DNA of 33,831 nucleotides, from the NCBI GenBank assembly GCA_023229795.1, contig JALNYP010000041.1, forward strand, positions 1-33,831. The letters are read 5' to 3'. The notes beneath the pieces are model-generated. The model was not told the DNA's origin. It did not search any database and saw only the letters and a program-made list of their open reading frames with translations. Below are positions 32,997-33,831 of this stretch, one piece after another. Position numbers and translations under genes: made by a program. The stretch's first letter is position 1. Every line of letters starts with the position of its first letter. The DNA comes from Syntrophobacterales bacterium. Lineage in GTDB: Bacteria; Desulfobacterota; Desulfobaccia; Desulfobaccales; 0-14-0-80-60-11.

Positions 32997-33786
32997 CCCC
33001 AGCGCCCGGATCGCCCCGGGGGTGGAGCTGGCCCCGGACGTAGAGGTAGGCCCCGGCGTGATCATCGACGGCCCCAGCACCATCGGCGCCGGCACCCGCA
33101 TCCAGGCCCACGCCTACATCGGCCCCTACACCACCATCGGCGCCCACAACCTTATCGGCTTTGGGGCCATCGTCGGCCACGAGCCTCAGGATTACGCCTT
33201 CAAAGGCGAAGAGAGCTACACCGTCATCGGCAACCACAATATCATCCGGGAGTACGTCACCATCCACCGGGGCACCGTCCCCGGCAGCGCCACCCGGCTG
33301 GGCCATCACAATTTTCTCATGGCCCTGAGCCACATGGCCCATAACTCCTCTTTGGGGAATCACGTGGTGGTGGTCAACGGCGCCCTGGTGGGCGGCTACG
33401 TGGAGGTGGCGGATCGGGCCTTTATTTCGGCCAACTGCCTGCTGCACCAGTTTATCCGGGTGGGCACCCTGGCCATCATGCGGGGCGGCTCCCGGGCCTC
33501 CCGGGATCTCCCGCCTTACAGCGTGATCGACGACACCCATACGGTAAAAGGGGTCAATCTGGTGGGTTTGAAGCGGGCCGGTTTGGCCGCCCCCAACATC
33601 GCCGCTCTGCGCCAGGCCTTCCGGCTGCTCTTCTTCCGCCGGGGCAACCTCAAGGCGGCCCTGGCCCGGGTGGAGCAGGAGGTGCCCCCGACCCCGGAAG
33701 TGGCCCACCTGCTGGACTTCATCCGGGCCGCCAAACGGGGCGTGGCCATGGGGCCCAGGGAGGCCGATGCCGACCGCGACCTCTAA
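32986..33786 (+). CDS. lpxA: UDP-N-acetylglucosamine acyltransferase LpxA
   Basis: The 266-residue left-handed beta-helix protein has the hexapeptide rhythm throughout the first ~190 residues and LpxA landmarks GNHNIIREYVTIHRGT (82-97), the catalytic His119 in LSHMAHNSSLGN, and NCLLHQFIRVG. It catalyses the first step of lipid A synthesis, transferring a hydroxyacyl chain from ACP to UDP-GlcNAc in the cytoplasm. ATG 32986 is chosen because GGGGAGG lies just ahead; an in-frame TTG 32965 is rejected. In many genomes lpxA lies beside fabZ and lpxD; here it is inside a core-oligosaccharide cluster. Confidence 0.93.
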   Translation: MPIDPSARIAPGVELAPDVEVGPGVIIDGPSTIGAGTRIQAHAYIGPYTTIGAHNLIGFGAIVGHEPQDYAFKGEESYTVIGNHNIIREYVTIHRGTVPGSATRLGHHNFLMALSHMAHNSSLGNHVVVVNGALVGGYVEVADRAFISANCLLHQFIRVGTLAIMRGGSRASRDLPPYSVIDDTHTVKGVNLVGLKRAGLAAPNIAALRQAFRLLFFRRGNLKAALARVEQEVPPTPEVAHLLDFIRAAKRGVAMGPREADADRDL

Positions 33787-33831
33787 GCGCATCCTGGTAA
33801 TTAAGCTCAAGCAGCCGGGGGACGTGTTGGT
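33767..33831 (+). CDS. Heptosyltransferase (GT9) start, probably WaaQ-like, cut by window end
   Basis: ATG 33767 lies inside the end of lpxA (20-base overlap) and encodes MPTATSKRILVIKLKQPGDV before the window ends. The ILVIKLxxxGDVL motif is the N-terminal signature of GT9 heptosyltransferases; the Gln-Pro-Gly-Asp version is like WaaQ (heptosyltransferase III). Only 21 complete codons are visible, so the assignment is by motif and context. Confidence 0.75.
   Translation, partial: MPTATSKRILVIKLKQPGDVL

Overview
The window is a GC-rich chromosomal stretch from an anaerobic Gram-negative bacterium, most likely a member of the Desulfobacterota (deltaproteobacterial type). This rests on a class I hybrid cluster protein with the strict-anaerobe cysteine spacing, a double-cubane-type reductase with its ATP-dependent activator, a YedF-like protein, a heptose-based lipopolysaccharide pathway, and intergenic spacers full of short palindromic repeats. 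The species assignment is inference; there is no rRNA gene here.

Layout. Positions 1-8073 are on the plus strand: the 3' end of a MerR-type regulator, hcp with a clear terminator, an MFS exporter, two paralogous small membrane proteins in tandem, a secreted protein of unknown function, a C45-type Ntn hydrolase, a tRNA-Arg(CCG) with its own promoter and terminator, and a tandem universal stress protein. Positions 8212-12046 are on the minus strand and read, in transcription order, MscS channel, MltD-like lytic transglycosylase, and MTA/SAH deaminase. From about 12218 to the end everything is on the plus strand.

The plus-strand part begins with an unexplained unit: a good promoter, an exceptionally long Shine-Dalgarno sequence, a 12-codon reading frame and a foldable segment. 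Next come a MauE/DoxX-like membrane protein overlapping a rhodanese lipoprotein, a 126-bp MITE-like element with perfect 17-bp terminal inverted repeats, and a redox cassette (double-cubane reductase, unknown 74-residue protein, activator ATPase, YedF). A compact phosphate transport operon, pstS-pstC-pstA-pstB, follows.

From 20951 the window is mainly envelope biogenesis: msbA, lpxK, waaF, gmhB, waaC, a FabG-like reductase, a Trm112-like zinc protein, a family 2 glycosyltransferase, lpxA and the start of a third heptosyltransferase. Two genes interrupt it. One is a strikingly AT-rich DUF262-DUF1524 (GmrSD-like) gene, probably acquired horizontally and probably a nucleic-acid defence enzyme. 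The other is a GC-rich alpha-glucan phosphorylase.

The items most worth following are the AT-rich GmrSD-like island, the promoter/SD/short-ORF unit at 12218-12417, the redox cassette with its uncharacterised small protein, and the MITE-like element that carries an inverted pair of palindromes of the same style found at the ends of other genes.
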